Notes: generated from the sequence alone by a model not told the origin. 8,068 bases of DNA from Campylobacteraceae bacterium (GCA_031259875.1 JAIRKW010000080.1:1-8068), one strand, 5' to 3'. Counted from the stretch's first letter, positions 1 to 7,479 are shown. Made by a program: numbers and translations.

Positions 1-696
1 GCCGAGGCGCTTGTGGGTGAAAAAGAAGCGGCATTGAATAAAGCAGCGATTGATTTGCAAAAGACAAAAATATCCGCGCCTATTTCGGGGATTGCCGGCA
101 TATCAAGCGTAACGGAAGGCGCTTTGGTGACTGCTTTGCAAAGCGGGTCTTTGACTACCATCCGCTCCATAGATAAAATGTATGTAGATTTGTCGCAGTC
201 AAGCAACCAACTGCTTGCTTTAAGAAAGTTATTAAGTGAACAACATATACAAAAAGGCAGCATGGAAGTGAAGTTGAAACTGCTTGACGGTTCTTTTTAT
301 GAACATAAGGGCGTTTTAAAATTGCAAGAGATTGCAGTTGATGAGAGTACTTCAACGGTAACGCTAAGAGCAGAGTTTCCAAATCCTGACAATATTTTGC
401 TGCCGGGAATGTACGTAAGGGCAGTGGTAGAAGAGGCTGTAAACACAAAAGCCTTTTTAGTGCCTCAAAGGGCGGTTTTGAGGGATTCGCGTGCAAATCC
501 GATAATAACAGTCGTAACAGAAGATAACGGCACAATTACAAAAATCATCGAAACGCAAAAAATTGTCGGCAACAAATGGCTTGTTACAAGCGGCGTTGAA
601 GAGAAAGATAAGATTATCATTGAGGGGCTTAACAGAGTTGACAGCCGAAGCAAAGTAACTTTTATAGATGTTACTGACAAATATATCGGCGAGTAA
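1..696 (+). CDS. RND efflux periplasmic adaptor subunit (AcrA/MexA-type membrane fusion protein), 5' end missing
   Basis: The frame is open from the first base (231 codons seen), so the gene begins upstream; the GTG at 13 is an internal Val, not a start. The missing part would hold the signal peptide, the first half of the lipoyl domain and most of the alpha-hairpin. What remains matches AcrA/MexA in order: the end of the hairpin; the second lipoyl half (KISAPISGIAG, then VTEGALV); the beta-barrel with the family signatures YVDLSQSSN and FPNPDNILLPGMYVRA; and the membrane-proximal domain (LVPQRAVLRD, NKWLVTSGV, GLNRV). Adaptors of this family bridge the inner-membrane RND permease and a TolC-type outer-membrane channel in the periplasm, and are usually lipid-anchored. 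The stop lies 3 nt before the permease start, so the two are surely co-transcribed. The family is certain; the substrate is unknown. Confidence 0.95.
   Translation, partial: AEALVGEKEAALNKAAIDLQKTKISAPISGIAGISSVTEGALVTALQSGSLTTIRSIDKMYVDLSQSSNQLLALRKLLSEQHIQKGSMEVKLKLLDGSFYEHKGVLKLQEIAVDESTSTVTLRAEFPNPDNILLPGMYVRAVVEEAVNTKAFLVPQRAVLRDSRANPIITVVTEDNGTITKIIETQKIVGNKWLVTSGVEEKDKIIIEGLNRVDSRSKVTFIDVTDKYIGE
688..693 (+). promoter_or_regulatory. ribosome binding site of the permease, inside the adaptor 3' end
   Basis: A GGCGAG motif overlaps the last codons of the adaptor and sits 6 nt before the ATG at 700. It is a weak Shine-Dalgarno match. With the 3-nt gap between genes this suggests translational coupling of adaptor and permease (inference). 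Confidence 0.4.
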
Positions 697-699
697 CAG

Positions 700-3600
700 A
701 TGTTAGCACGATTTTTTGTAAACAGACCGATTTTTGCCTGGGTTATATCTTTGGTTATTATGATAATCGGGGCAATCTCTGTATACACTCTTTCAGTTGA
801 ACAGTATCCTGATATAGCGCCTCCGCGTATAAATATCAGCTCATCATACAACGGAGCCTCTGCTGAAGCAGTTGAAAACAGCGTAACGCAGATAATAGAA
901 CAGCAGTTGGTTGGACTTGATGGGCTTTTGTATTTCTCATCTTCAAGCAGCAGCTCTGGTTCTTCAAGAATTTCCGTCTCTTTTGAGCAAGGTACAAATC
1001 CAGACATAGCGCAAGTTCAAGTACAAAACAAAGTCAATCAAGTACTGTCGCGTCTGCCAGAATCCGTAAGAAGACAGGGCGTCACCGTTGCAAAAGCACA
1101 GACCGATTTTCTTATGATGGCTACTGTGTACGACTCGTTAAACCGCACTGACAATATAGATGTAGCAGACTATCTTGTGAGCAATTTGCAAGACGCTATC
1201 TCAAGAATAGATGGAGTTGGCGGCGTGCAGGTGTTCGGCGGACAATATGCCATGAGAATTTGGCTTGATCCTATAAAATTGGAAGCTTACGGCTTGATGC
1301 CTTCAGACATTGAAAATGCCGTAAATTTGCAAAATGCGCAGGTATCTGCAGGAAAAATCGGCGAACGTCCGGTCGAAGATGGCCAAGAGTTAAACACTGT
1401 TGTTATTGCGAGATCAAAACTTCGCACCGCAGAAGAGTTTAAAAATATCATAGTAAAAAACAGCAAAGAGGGCTCTGTTGTGTACCTCAAAGATGTTGCA
1501 AGAGTAGAACTTGGAAGTCAAAATTACGGGACAATTACAAAATTAAATGGTTACTCTTCGGCCGGTATAGCTGTACAGTTGGCTTCCGGAGCAAACGCCG
1601 TACAAACAGCTAACAATGTCAAAAAATTGTTAGCACAGTATGAACCTACTTTGCCTGAAGGTTATAAAATAGCCTATCCGCGCGACACTACACTTTTCAT
1701 AGAGTCTTCGATAAAAGAGGTTGTTAAAACACTTTTTGAAGCCATTTTGTTAGTTGTGCTTGTAATGTATCTGTTTTTAAAAAGCTGGCGCGCTACTATC
1801 ATTCCTGCTATTGCTGTTCCCGTAGTACTTCTTGGAACATTTGCAATATTGAGCGTGTTTGGATATACGATAAATACGCTGACAATGTTTGCTATGGTGT
1901 TATCTATCGGTTTGTTAGTGGACGATGCTATTGTGGTTGTGGAAAATGTGGAGAGAAATATGAGAGAAAAAAAACTCTCTCCAAAAGAGGCTACAATTGT
2001 ATCCATGGAAGAGATAACAAGCGCACTTATCGGTATTGCTACCGTTTTGTCGGTTGTATTTTTGCCAATGTCGTTTTTTGGCGGTTCAACCGGAGTTATA
2101 TATGAACAGTTTTCCATAACGATAGTCTCCTCCATGCTTCTCTCGGTTGTTGTTGCGCTGACACTAACACCAGCTCTTTGTGCTTCGATACTAAAACCAC
2201 ACGATGAGCACGTCAAAAAAAGAGGTTTTATAGCGTGGTTTCATGAAAAATTCGACAAATATACACGACAATATAGAAACGGCATATCTAATGTTTTGAT
2301 TAAACCTATTCGGTGGATGTGTGGATATGTGGCGATATCAGCAGCTTTATGGGTGATTTTTGTGAATCTTCCGACAAGCTTTTTACCAAAAGAAGACCAA
2401 GCGAGCATTATGGTGCAATTTACGTTGCCAATAGGTGCTTCGACTGCCAGAACCGCTGAAGTTGCCGAAGTTGTAAAAGAGTATTTTTTAAATCAAGAGG
2501 CAAATAACACAAACGCTATTTTCACTATGGCAGGGTTTAGATTTGGCGGAAGCGGGCAAAACGGTGGTATGGCATTTATATCTTTGAAAGGTTGGGATGA
2601 TAGAGAGGGGATTTATAACAGAGCTGATGTTATTGCAGAGAGAGCATCTAAAATGTTTGCCAACAGCGATTCTGAATACTTCATTAGAGACGCCAAAGTT
2701 ATCGCTATGAATCCGCCCGTAATTCAAGGATTGGGACAAACAGACGGTTTTGAAATGCAGATACAAGCAGACGCGTCTGTCAGCAGAGATGAACTTAGGG
2801 TTGTTAGGGACGCTATCGTACAAGAAGCCGAGACAAACGACAAAATATCATCGATAAGAGTTGATAACGCAGAGGAAAATCCACAACTAAGAGTAGTGTA
2901 TGATGAGGAGAAAGCGTTTGCTTTGGGGCTCAGTCTAAACGATATAGACAATACTTTGAGTGCGGCTTGGTCGGGAGTTTATGTAAATGATTTTATAGAC
3001 AGAGCAAGAGTCAAAAGAGTCTATATGCAAGGCGATATGCAGTTTCGCTCAAAGCCCGAAGATTTGTATCTTTGGAGCGTTAGAAATAAAGAGGGCAAAA
3101 TGACGCCTTTCTCGGCATTTGCCGACACAAAGTGGGAATTTGGTTCGGATAGTCTTACAAGGTATAACGGACTCGCTTCATATGAGCTCCAAGGAGCGGC
3201 GGCTTTTGGAGTGAGTTCTGGTTCTGCGATGGATGAGATGACTGAAATTGCACTCAAAAATGCGAAAGGGACTGTTCATTCGTGGAGCGGACTCTCTTTT
3301 CAGGAACGTTTGGCGGGCGGACAATCTTTTCAACTTTATGCCATATCTATTTTGATAGTCTTTTTGTGTTTAGCTGCTCTGTATGAGAGTTGGTCTATTC
3401 CGTTTTCTGTTTTGATGGTAATTCCTCTTGGCATCATAGGTACGGTGAGCGCCGCTTATCTTAGAGGACTTAATAATGATGTATATTTTCAGGTTGCACT
3501 TCTGACGACTATAGGGCTATCTTCTAAAAATGCAATTTTGATAGTAGAATTTGTGGAAAATGCTTACAAAAAAGGCAAACCTCTTTTTGCCGCCGCTATT

Positions 3601-3828
3601 GAAGGAGCAGCTTTGAGGTTAAGACCGATACTTATGACTTCATTAGCGTTTGTAGCTGGAGTTTTGCCGCTTGCCATATCCACAGGAGCTGGGGCTAACA
3701 GCAGAACGTCTATAGGAACAGGTATCATAGGAGGAACACTAAGCGCGACTGCTTTGGCGATATTTTTTGTCCCGCTGTTTTATGTTGTCATCAAAAAGAT
3801 ATTTGATAGAAATGCCAGGATAATATAA
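700..3828 (+). CDS. RND multidrug efflux permease, HAE-1 family (AcrB/MexB-like), complete
   Basis: This 1042-residue protein is close to the usual AcrB length (1049). It is an inner-membrane trimer that exports hydrophobic or amphiphilic compounds in exchange for protons. It opens with the family signature FFVNRPIFAWVI (TM1), followed by EQYPDIAPP, NGASAEAVENSVTQIIEQ and the periplasmic porter domain. TM2 lies near residues 343-361 and TM4 carries GLLVDDAIVVVENVER. The proton-relay residues are all present: D408 and D409, K943 (GLSSKNAILIVEF), R973 and T980 (RLRPILMTS). The FFGGSTGVIYEQFSIT segment and the second porter repeat (AWSGVYVNDFIDRARVKRVY) are also intact. TM8 is near 877-894 and TM12 near 1012-1033. 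It reads closer to AcrB/MexB than to Campylobacter CmeB. The ATG at 700 is supported by the N-terminal alignment and by a GGCGAG site inside the end of the adaptor gene. No frameshift or missing motif is seen. Substrate range cannot be read from sequence. Confidence 0.97.
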   Translation: MLARFFVNRPIFAWVISLVIMIIGAISVYTLSVEQYPDIAPPRINISSSYNGASAEAVENSVTQIIEQQLVGLDGLLYFSSSSSSSGSSRISVSFEQGTNPDIAQVQVQNKVNQVLSRLPESVRRQGVTVAKAQTDFLMMATVYDSLNRTDNIDVADYLVSNLQDAISRIDGVGGVQVFGGQYAMRIWLDPIKLEAYGLMPSDIENAVNLQNAQVSAGKIGERPVEDGQELNTVVIARSKLRTAEEFKNIIVKNSKEGSVVYLKDVARVELGSQNYGTITKLNGYSSAGIAVQLASGANAVQTANNVKKLLAQYEPTLPEGYKIAYPRDTTLFIESSIKEVVKTLFEAILLVVLVMYLFLKSWRATIIPAIAVPVVLLGTFAILSVFGYTINTLTMFAMVLSIGLLVDDAIVVVENVERNMREKKLSPKEATIVSMEEITSALIGIATVLSVVFLPMSFFGGSTGVIYEQFSITIVSSMLLSVVVALTLTPALCASILKPHDEHVKKRGFIAWFHEKFDKYTRQYRNGISNVLIKPIRWMCGYVAISAALWVIFVNLPTSFLPKEDQASIMVQFTLPIGASTARTAEVAEVVKEYFLNQEANNTNAIFTMAGFRFGGSGQNGGMAFISLKGWDDREGIYNRADVIAERASKMFANSDSEYFIRDAKVIAMNPPVIQGLGQTDGFEMQIQADASVSRDELRVVRDAIVQEAETNDKISSIRVDNAEENPQLRVVYDEEKAFALGLSLNDIDNTLSAAWSGVYVNDFIDRARVKRVYMQGDMQFRSKPEDLYLWSVRNKEGKMTPFSAFADTKWEFGSDSLTRYNGLASYELQGAAAFGVSSGSAMDEMTEIALKNAKGTVHSWSGLSFQERLAGGQSFQLYAISILIVFLCLAALYESWSIPFSVLMVIPLGIIGTVSAAYLRGLNNDVYFQVALLTTIGLSSKNAILIVEFVENAYKKGKPLFAAAIEGAALRLRPILMTSLAFVAGVLPLAISTGAGANSRTSIGTGIIGGTLSATALAIFFVPLFYVVIKKIFDRNARII

Positions 3829-3929
3829 GAGTTTAGTCTATAATTGTTGTGTAAGCGTGTTGAAATTTATTGAACCGCAAGAACTTTGAAATCAAGCCAA
3901 AGAAAGAAAAGTTATAACAGTGGTTTTCG

Positions 3930-3960
3930 TTGAATTGATACAATTTTTGTATCGAAATTA
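3930..3960. other. imperfect dyad inside one repeat unit
   Basis: GATACAA (3937-3943), a TTT loop and TTGTATC (3947-3953) form a perfect 7-bp inverted repeat. The flanks extend the symmetry imperfectly (TTGAATT before, CGAAATTAA after). It could be a DNA-binding dyad or a weak RNA hairpin. It is AT-rich and has no following T-run, so it is not a good terminator for the efflux operon, which ends about 100 nt earlier. Confidence 0.5.
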
Positions 3961-4381
3961 ATTTTCTCATATCTGTTTGTTAAATTCACACTTTGGTTAA
4001 GCCGATGTAAAATGTTGTATTAAAATATAACTTTATCAACCGTATCGAAGTTCTGCGCCAAAATTAAGCCAACACAAATGTTATTCGAAATTCGCACATC
4101 TTAAGCAATGCTAAGCAGTTTAACATTGATATGAAACCCATGCGCTGATTGAAGTTTTAAACATTGTAACGGTTAAATCGAAACAAACATTGCATTAAGC
4201 ATTATATATAGGGCGGCGAAAGATGGGAAGTGTGTTTGAAGTTGAACCAACGCAAAGAGTTACATCAAATTTACAGGCATAGCCATACTGCATGATGTTT
4301 TTGCATTGAACCGATACAAACTTTTCACAATAGCTAAATTTTGTAAAGCTGTATCAAAATAACATATTTGCAGCTTTTGTA

Positions 4382-4395
4382 CTGTTAGCTAACAG
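4382..4395. other. perfect 14-bp palindrome CTGTTAGCTAACAG
   Basis: CTGTTAGCTAACAG is identical to its own reverse complement with no spacer. It lies within the degenerate repeat region between two core copies. It may be an operator-like or recombination-related site, or chance. Nothing nearby identifies a binding protein. Confidence 0.4.
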
Positions 4396-4600
4396 CCAAG
4401 CTGACACAAGCTTTGCATTTCATGTGACAATAACACTAAATTAAATTGTATGAAATACAGCTTATTAACTCTTTCTCAAATTTATCTAACGCTGCGAAAT
4501 CCAAACTCTATACTTTGCTCTCATAGCTTCAACTCATTGAGCCAAGACAAAGGTTGTTATTGCTCATATCTTTTCACTGTGCTTGAACTAACACAATATT

Positions 4601-5310
4601 ATATTGAAATGTCACCACTGCTTCTATTCCACAACATTTTTGACGCAAAACTCACAATTTCCACTGTCATTGCACTCCTGCAGCATAAAAGCAGTCATTC
4701 TGAACATATTGCAATTGCAAAGCTGCGGACATGACTATGCACTCTGTTACCATGAGGGCGGTTTATCACTTAAGAGTATGGAAAAGCTATAACTGTATAC
4801 TTTTTTTGTAAGTCAAAATTGTGCCGTGCTTAAATCTCTGATAAGTGTAAAAATAGATTCATTTTTTATTTTAAATGCAAATCAAATTTCTCATATAGTT
4901 TTATTTTTATTGTCATTTGAGCTATTTTTATAAATCACGGTTAATTAAAGGTTGTTTTAATAGTAATTCATATAAAATTGTGATTTTATTATTTATCTTT
5001 ACAAAAGATGGTTTATCATGATATCCTTTATCAAAATTTTTTACAGAGAGAGAGAGAGACTTACCTTAGAAGAAGCTTAAAGATATCTCTTAAATTTTCA
5101 TTTCCCGACTTAATATCAAAAATATCTTCAATATACATATTCAAGCCATTTGTATCAAACAACTGCCATGCATATTATCACCGCTATGTCTTCAAACTGT
5201 TTATATCAGATGTGTATATATCATCATTTACCAAACTGCCCGAAATAAAACAGCAAGATTGCATATCATTTATCTTCAAACGATTTCACTGTATTTTGAA
5301 AAATTCAATT
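4601..5310. other. AT-rich intergenic region without a convincing gene
   Basis: This stretch separates the repeat array from the lipoprotein gene. The open frames it contains (4450-4734, 4604-4792, 5008-5340) lack ribosome sites, are nearly free of Gly and Ala, and resemble no family I know, so I treat it as non-coding. From about 5008 to 5300 the + strand is unusually rich in TATC. It also holds three copies of NTNTTCAARCNNTTT at 5137, 5188 and 5272. The promoter of the lipoprotein gene should lie here, but no -35/-10 pair stands out clearly enough to call. Confidence 0.5.
5045..5059 (+). repeat. dinucleotide microsatellite, (AG)7A
   Basis: Fifteen bases of uninterrupted AG alternation lie about 265 bp upstream of the lipoprotein start. 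Tracts of this kind can change length by strand slippage; in Helicobacter, AG or CT tracts switch surface and modification genes. Here the tract sits in apparent non-coding DNA, so any effect would be on transcription or a leader RNA (inference). Seven units is short. Confidence 0.75.
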
Positions 5311-5317
5311 AAAGGAG
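5311..5317 (+). promoter_or_regulatory. ribosome binding site of the M23 lipoprotein
   Basis: AAAGGAG lies 6 nt before the ATG at 5324. It is a strong Shine-Dalgarno match. It fixes this start, which also gives a complete lipoprotein signal peptide directly from the first Met. Confidence 0.85.
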
Positions 5318-5323
5318 TAAGGG

Positions 5324-7345
5324 ATGGGAAAGTTGCTTAAGCTGATATTTTTAGCTTTGCTTACAGGTATTTTAACGGGGTGCGGAGGCGGAGGTACTTC
5401 TAGCAGCAGTTCAGAACAACTGCAGGAGACAAGTTCTCCGATAGATGGAGTATTAGAACCAACTGGGGGCGATGAAGTCATAAAACAGTTTGTAGATTCT
5501 GTTGTGAGCGGATTGCCTTACAAGTCAGTATCTAAAGACGGCAGTAAAGAGCTGGAAAATAAAACGACAAACTTGGGACAGTTTATCACTTATAAAGGCG
5601 GACATACCAGTTTTTCTATAGGCAATGTTAATTTGGGAACTTGGCAAGAACCGGAATCTTCTAATGATAATGAAATAGTTCAACTATCCAATTTGACTTA
5701 TGAGAAGTCTGCCAATAGCTGCGCAAGCCCCGATTCTACAACAAGCGCTAGAATTTTACTTGGTATTAATGAGGGAGGAAACGATAATTATATTCAAATT
5801 GTGGATGACAAAGAGTTAATAGGCTGCCCGGAAGATGGAGATGAATTTTACGAAGAAAACAATTTAAGCGTTACAATAGAAGAGGTAACAGACCATTTAG
5901 ATGAAACATCAGATAGACTAAAAGCTTACAGTGCTATAGCGTCGCTTCTGTTTAACAAAGATGCCAAAGATATAAATTATAACTATAATGGTTATAAAGC
6001 AGTAAAAGAAAATCAAAGCGGATGCGATGGATATGACGGTGGACACGCAGGCGTAGATTTTCAAACAAAAAGTGTAGCCGGAGATAAAACAGCCGATGAA
6101 ACCGTCTATTCTCTGACTGAAGGCAAAGTAGTTTTAGTAGATAAAGACAAAGGCAGAGTTATCATTGAAACCAAAATAAAAGGTGAAACGGTAAGGATAG
6201 GTTATCTGCATCTTAGAGATATAAAGGTTACACAAGGAGAGAGTTATAGTAAAAATACATCTATAGGTATACAAGGCAATCTTGGACTTGGTTACAGCGA
6301 TGCAAATTCAGCAGAGCATGTGCATGTTGAAGTGCGCTCTTCTTCATATCTTGGAGCAGCTTGCGGAGCAGTAACCTCTTATGACCCGCTTGAATACTTC
6401 GAAGCAATCATAAAAGAGCCAAGCGTCGTATCGCTGCCTGATTATCTTGAGGGTACATACTACTTTAGAAAATATCGATTGGTATTGAAGCCGGATGAAA
6501 TAAAATCGTATGCTTGGATAAATGGCAGCTGGAAACTTGACGGAGAAGGCAAACTTATAGAAATTAAAGAGATAAATGCTTCGACATCGGATGTTATTGT
6601 ATATGATGAGTGGGAAGGGTATATAAAAGCGCGTCTTGAAAAAGAGGGCTCAAATCTTAAATTTTATTGGTATGAAGATAACGATGTCACTCTTGAAGGA
6701 GCTAGAGCAGCTGTAGAATACGAACTGGATGCTATTTATAGTTCAAATCCTGTCGATTTAACTTCACTTTTTGATATCAACTCTATAGACAATATGCTTG
6801 ATATTCTCCCGCCATCAGAGTATTTTCCAGCTTTTAGCACAGGCGGTATATTGCCGTTTTCGACTTATGTTAGAAGAGAATATAATCATGTAGAAAATAC
6901 TGATGAGTTTATCTCATATCTGACAACACGCAAAGGATTTACATTGGACACTAGTCGACAGAGCAGCGAGCCAGATGCAATATACTACTCAAACGGCAGC
7001 AGTAGTGTTAGGGTGAGTGATGATGGATATAATGTGTCGCATATAGAGTTAGGTCTTGACGGAGAGGATTACACTAAAGCAAAATTTGAGTCTGTATTTG
7101 CAGAGTCGCAAATACAAGGAGAGTTTCGCGGAATATTAATAAACAGATATTACAATGAATCTGTAGCTGATTATTACAAAAAAATTCTTGAAGAAAACGG
7201 TTTTACAAAGTATAGACGCAATGATGACCATTATTCTGAGCGCTATAATAGAGAAAATACTGGAAATATCCTGGGAACAATATCTGAAGTTTGGTTCCAA
7301 CCTGACTCTGAAGGCTCTATCATATGGAATCTTGAAAGTTGGTAA
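5324..7345 (+). CDS. M23-family metallopeptidase-domain lipoprotein, 673 aa
   Basis: The start is set by AAAGGAG. Residues 1-19 are a lipoprotein signal peptide ending in the lipobox LTGC, so Cys20 is lipidated; Gly at +2 favours the outer membrane by the E. coli rule. A Gly/Ser linker follows (GGGGTSSSSS). Residues about 40-230 are unassigned. Residues about 234-358 are an M23 (LytM-like) domain with all expected residues: H241 and D245 (HAGVD), H296 (GYLHLRD), and H332 and H334 (EHVHVE). By family analogy H241, D245 and H334 bind zinc and H296/H332 assist catalysis, giving a likely peptidoglycan endopeptidase. C234 and C347 flank this domain and may form a disulfide, as may C133 and C168. 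Residues about 374-460 are a small beta-rich, lipocalin-like region (weak call). The tail holds two similar modules, YN...GF at 520-539 and 610-627. It appears to be a single-gene unit. The actual substrate is unproven. Confidence 0.9.
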   Translation: MGKLLKLIFLALLTGILTGCGGGGTSSSSSEQLQETSSPIDGVLEPTGGDEVIKQFVDSVVSGLPYKSVSKDGSKELENKTTNLGQFITYKGGHTSFSIGNVNLGTWQEPESSNDNEIVQLSNLTYEKSANSCASPDSTTSARILLGINEGGNDNYIQIVDDKELIGCPEDGDEFYEENNLSVTIEEVTDHLDETSDRLKAYSAIASLLFNKDAKDINYNYNGYKAVKENQSGCDGYDGGHAGVDFQTKSVAGDKTADETVYSLTEGKVVLVDKDKGRVIIETKIKGETVRIGYLHLRDIKVTQGESYSKNTSIGIQGNLGLGYSDANSAEHVHVEVRSSSYLGAACGAVTSYDPLEYFEAIIKEPSVVSLPDYLEGTYYFRKYRLVLKPDEIKSYAWINGSWKLDGEGKLIEIKEINASTSDVIVYDEWEGYIKARLEKEGSNLKFYWYEDNDVTLEGARAAVEYELDAIYSSNPVDLTSLFDINSIDNMLDILPPSEYFPAFSTGGILPFSTYVRREYNHVENTDEFISYLTTRKGFTLDTSRQSSEPDAIYYSNGSSSVRVSDDGYNVSHIELGLDGEDYTKAKFESVFAESQIQGEFRGILINRYYNESVADYYKKILEENGFTKYRRNDDHYSERYNRENTGNILGTISEVWFQPDSEGSIIWNLESW

Positions 7346-7356
7346 AAGGTGCGAAG

Positions 7357-7391
7357 TAGAGTTTTGAGTTGAGATTTTACTCAAAACTCTA
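7357..7391 (+). terminator. hairpin directly after the lipoprotein gene
   Basis: TAGAGTTTTGAGT (7357-7369) pairs perfectly over 13 bp with ACTCAAAACTCTA (7379-7391) around a 9-nt loop, starting 11 nt after the stop codon. The + strand continues with A residues rather than a T-run, so it is not a textbook intrinsic terminator. It could still mark or protect the mRNA 3' end. Confidence 0.5.
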
Positions 7392-7405
7392 AAAAAGCGA
7401 CTGTT

Positions 7406-7479
7406 ATCATGCCAAATCACAATCCGTTACTGTAGACATGCTTTACAGCCTGCTGATTTTAGATATGGCATGATTTTTA
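7406..7479 (+). terminator. compound hairpin with T-run, possible intrinsic terminator or structured RNA
   Basis: ATCATGCCA (7406-7414) pairs with TGGCATGAT (7466-7474), which is followed by TTTTAT. Inside, AAATCA (7414-7419) can pair with TGATTT (7454-7459), and CTGTA (7430-7434) with TACAG (7444-7448). This makes a nested stem of about 69 nt ending in a U-run, 60 nt after the lipoprotein stop. The T-run makes termination of the lipoprotein transcript plausible. It lacks the conserved T-loop of a tRNA. Confidence 0.45.

Larger units (their letters stand above)
3870..4600 (+). repeat. degenerate interspersed/tandem repeat array, core TTRARCCRAYRCAAA
   Basis: No gene is seen here. A 12-15 bp core recurs on the + strand, starting near 3870 (TTGAACCGCAAGAA), 3930 (TTGAATTGATACAA), 3997 (TTAAGCCGATGTAAA), 4064 (TTAAGCCAACACAAA), 4173 (TTAAATCGAAACAAA), 4242 (TTGAACCAACGCAAA), 4306 (TTGAACCGATACAAA), 4537 (TTGAGCCAAGACAAA) and 4583 (TTGAACTAACACAA). 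Weaker copies lie near 4131 and 4397. Spacings are 60, 67, 67, 109, 69 and 64 for the first seven, so the unit is about 60-69 bp. Similarity continues some 15-20 bp past the core, roughly TTnnATYRAAAT. A 67-bp period is not a multiple of three, so this is not a repeat-protein gene. Units differ at many positions, which implies an old, decaying family. Its class is unknown to me. Confidence 0.6.

Noticed and set aside
13..696. GTG at 13 as the true start of the adaptor
   Set aside because: The frame is open to base 1, and the family needs a signal peptide and the first half of the lipoyl and hairpin domains upstream.
937..966. Polyserine tract in the permease as a slippage site
   Set aside because: It is encoded by mixed TCN and AGC codons, so it is not a simple nucleotide repeat. 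The matching AcrB loop is also Ser-rich.
465..1007. Minus-strand 180-codon frame, and similar ones at 1674-2216 and 2488-2823
   Set aside because: They are shadows of the well-supported adaptor and permease genes on the + strand, with no independent support.
3981..4008. Sigma-28 type promoter (TAAA, about 16 nt, GCCGATGT)
   Set aside because: The GCCGAT is part of the repeat core, the -35 element is missing at the other copies (for example 4306), and no gene follows.
4222..4281. Short frame starting MGSVFEVE after a G-rich patch
   Set aside because: It is only 19 codons, there is no proper Shine-Dalgarno site, and it runs into repeat cores.
3870..4600. CRISPR array, because spacing of 60-69 bp fits repeat plus spacer
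   Set aside because: The cores differ at several positions in every unit and no constant repeat of 23 bp or more exists. Live arrays keep repeats nearly identical. No cas gene is in the window.
4450..4734. 94-codon open frame
   Set aside because: There is no ribosome site, the product is rich in Ser, Leu and His with no Gly, and the frame crosses degenerate repeat copies at 4537 and 4583.
5008..5340. 110-codon frame overlapping the lipoprotein start
   Set aside because: It lacks a ribosome site and has almost no Gly or Ala before its last codons, which merely translate the lipoprotein's ribosome site. Kept only as a low-probability idea in the findings.
7406..7474. tRNA-like gene of about 69 nt
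   Set aside because: The closing stem is present, but there is no GTTCRANYC T-loop, no D-loop consensus and no anticodon stem in the right place.
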